Source: an uncultured Prevotellaceae bacterium
GTDB lineage: Bacteria; Bacteroidota; Bacteroidia; Bacteroidales; Bacteroidaceae
NCBI GenBank assembly: GCA_902762325.1
Contig: CACWNV010000010.1
Location: 41,439 to 105,438, forward strand
Length of the DNA stretch: 64,000 nucleotides
Direction: 5' to 3'
Below are positions 62,312 through 64,000 of this stretch, in pieces (the stretch's first letter is position 1; each line of letters opens with the position of its first letter). The position numbers and the translations under genes were made by a program. The notes beneath the pieces were generated by a model, which worked only from the letters and a program-made list of their open reading frames with translations, was not told where the DNA came from and searched no databases.

Positions 62312-62820
62312 TTATTTAGTCCTTGTCAAGGTATACTTGATCGGTCCTTTTTTTTCGTCTCTATAGATACCTGACAGACTTTTCCCGTCGGCACTGATGC
62401 GAAGGGTGTCAAGTTCCTTTTCATCTTGAATAATCACCATGTTACCCTTAACGGTATAGGGACAAACCTGGGACGGTGACAAAGCCATGGCAGCTTTCAT
62501 GGCCTTACGTTTTATCCAACTGATTCCAGCCATTTTCATAGCTTCGTCACTCATCTTCATTGAAGCCTTCATCGACACTTCTTTTTCGTTCTTAAAGGTC
62601 ATGGTCATAGACATGCTCATACCAGACTTTACAGCCCTCACCTTTGCTTCGATTTCCTTCAGTTCTTTATCTATTTTCTTTATTTCATCGGCTGTCAGTT
62701 TCCTTCCCACCTTTTTCTCTCCTTTTTCTATGGCTTTCTTTCTGGCCCTACCATGCCTTTCTGGGCGTTCACGCCAATAGTAACCATCATGGCTACGACT
62801 ATTAAAAGAATCTTTTTCAT
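62312..62820 (-). pseudogene. Secreted lipocalin-like protein, frameshifted after its signal peptide
   Basis: From the ATG at 62818-62820 the frame encodes a clean signal peptide (MKKILLIVVAMMVTIGVNAQ), then runs out of frame and stops within ten codons. The continuing body (RHGRARKKAIEKGEKKVGRKL...) is open in another frame and has only a GTG (62710) as start. One extra A in the AAA at 62758-62760 would join both parts into one secreted protein of about 170 residues. The body has a Lys/Met-rich helix and a beta-rich end (SLSGIYRDEKKGPIKYTLTR) resembling lipocalin-like domains. A real mutation, a sequencing error or slippage are all possible. Confidence 0.7.
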
Positions 62821-62863
62821 ATTTGATTGAGTATTATTTCATTCTCATGTTTTATTATAAAGC

Positions 62864-63952
62864 TTATTCTCCAAAAATCTTCTGCAGACGATTTTGCAAT
62901 GCTTTGCCGCGAAGAGCACGATCCGTAATCTTCCCTTGGGGGTCGATAAGGATATTGTCGGGGATGGCATCAATCTTATATGCCGGAGCAGCAGCACAGT
63001 TCCAACCCTTCAAATCGGAAATCTGCAACCAAGGCATCTTGAGCTGGCCGATGGCTTTCACCCAGGCATCCTTTTTATTATCGAAAGAAACACCTATCAC
63101 CTCGAAGCCCTTGTCGTGAAATTTATTGTATGCTTCGAGCACATTTGGCATCTCTGCACGGCAGGGACCACACCACGATGCCCAGAAATCTACGAGCACC
63201 CATTTCCCTTCACCGACAAGTTCGCTCACCTTGTGCATCTTACCGTCAGGGGCTGCCATCTCCAGATCGGTGAACTGCTGACCGATGAAGGCTGTCTTCG
63301 GACTGTCCTCCGGCTGAAGCATTACAGCCACTTCATCTCTTGCCTTCTTCAAATAAGGATGTTTGGAGAACGCCAGATTCTCCTGAACCAGTTTATCGTA
63401 TTCCTCCACACCATTGTCATAGAAATATATGTCAGCGAAAAGTAGAGGTATCAGGGAGTTCTTCTCCTCCTTGAACACTTTGTTGGCGAAAGCTATCTGC
63501 CCATCTAACACCTTATTCATTTCATCCATGAGTTCTTCACCATGTTCCTCCATCTCAGCCTCGGTCATCTTAGAGGCCTTCGCTCTAAATGCCTGCATGG
63601 GGATATCCTGCTCAATATCGTACTTGACGAGACGTTCATTCTGCGGAGAGCCTTTCAGTGTACTGTCATTGACATTGATTACCACTGGTGTGCCGTCGTT
63701 GAAGAATATCGTCGTCCACCCTTTTTGCTCTGCGCAAACACCCATGAAAGCATCCTTCTCGGCAGTGCCATTGAATGAGAACTTACCACCAGAAACTACC
63801 ACACTGTCGATAGCATTGTCTGTCAGCTTATCTATCAGATAAATCGTCTTACCATTGTCAGAGTAGGTGCCGCTTACGGAATACTTCACCTGTTGTGCCA
63901 ACGTAGGCATCGCTACAGCTACAAGAGCTGCCAATAACACTGATTTCTTCAT
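62864..63952 (-). CDS. TlpA-like thiol-disulfide oxidoreductase with N-terminal DUF4369
   Basis: 362 residues. Signal peptide ending LAQQ (about 20). Residues about 25-115 form a DUF4369 domain (YSVSGTYSDNGKTIYLIDKL); about 225-360 form an AhpC/TSA-thioredoxin domain with active site FWASWCGPCRAEMP (CxxC) and the cis-Pro region AIPDNILIDPQGKI. It acts in the periplasm or on the outer face as a disulfide reductase. It may belong to an operon with a gene beyond the right edge. Confidence 0.92.
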   Translation of the reverse strand: MKKSVLLAALVAVAMPTLAQQVKYSVSGTYSDNGKTIYLIDKLTDNAIDSVVVSGGKFSFNGTAEKDAFMGVCAEQKGWTTIFFNDGTPVVINVNDSTLKGSPQNERLVKYDIEQDIPMQAFRAKASKMTEAEMEEHGEELMDEMNKVLDGQIAFANKVFKEEKNSLIPLLFADIYFYDNGVEEYDKLVQENLAFSKHPYLKKARDEVAVMLQPEDSPKTAFIGQQFTDLEMAAPDGKMHKVSELVGEGKWVLVDFWASWCGPCRAEMPNVLEAYNKFHDKGFEVIGVSFDNKKDAWVKAIGQLKMPWLQISDLKGWNCAAAPAYKIDAIPDNILIDPQGKITDRALRGKALQNRLQKIFGE

Positions 63953-64000
63953 ATATCCTTATTCCAATTTTAATTTTTTCTTTGCTTCTCTAAGTTCTTG

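Noticed and set aside
63970-64000. Possible last nine codons (KNLEKQRKN) of a gene entering from the right edge on the minus strand
   Set aside because: Too short to support, though a stop at 63970-63972 lying 17 bases before the TlpA-like gene would fit an operon.

Overview
The window looks like a chromosomal piece of a member of the Bacteroidales, most likely a Prevotella/Segatella-type gut or oral anaerobe. The reasons are two SusC/SusD pairs, NigD-like, DUF3467 and DUF3667 proteins, the N-succinyl-ornithine branch of arginine synthesis, little sign of Shine-Dalgarno sites, and many promoters of the Bacteroidota form TTTG-N19..21-TAnnTTTG. The genus is inferred; no rRNA is present to confirm it. 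No tRNA, rRNA, IS element, phage or true CRISPR array was seen.

Layout. 1-5907 (minus): translation genes in the order DUF3467, rpsL, rpsG, fusA, rpsJ, rplC, rplD, rplW, rplB (cut by the window edge). rplC carries a 31-bp tandem duplication of its start. 6149-8539 (plus): a secreted GH35 beta-galactosidase. 9124-15626 (minus): a small polysaccharide-utilisation operon GH28-susC-susD. 15904-27824 (plus): an arginine/proline biosynthesis superoperon (argR, GNAT, argG, pspC, argC, argD, proC, XRE-cupin, acyl-CoA ligase, proB, proA, argF', AraC-type regulator). 28134-32076 (plus): threonine-aldolase-like gene, DUF6057-like membrane protein and a CxxCH/beta-propeller lipoprotein. 32532-35230: lrp divergent from metY, then an SDR. 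35251-42299 (minus): two more copies of the membrane protein/CxxCH lipoprotein pair around a DUF4369-like lipoprotein. 42430-49750 (minus): a second susC-susD operon with a repeat lipoprotein and a long structured leader. 50089-52422: divergent kbl and tdh (threonine to glycine). 52423-57144 (minus): PASTA protein, rluD, ddl, acyltransferase, NigD-like lipoprotein. 57273-58204: divergent rpmH and efp. 58317-61357 (plus): GT2, radC, secreted serpin. 61389-63952 (minus): DUF3667 protein, a frameshifted secreted protein, TlpA-like oxidoreductase.

The candidates for undescribed biology are: (1) the thrice-repeated pair of a polytopic membrane protein and an outer lipoprotein that joins one c-type haem motif (CxNCH) to a TolB/PD40-like propeller, in 13 kb; (2) two SusC transporters whose barrels run into a linker and an OmpA-like peptidoglycan-binding domain; (3) three intergenic arrays with a strict 22-nt period (13-nt AAA-N7-TTT modules, 9-nt spacers), which would place A/T tracts on a helical phase; (4) a SusD with an inserted zinc-ribbon-like motif. 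All function statements come from reading the sequence and from knowledge of families; no search was run.
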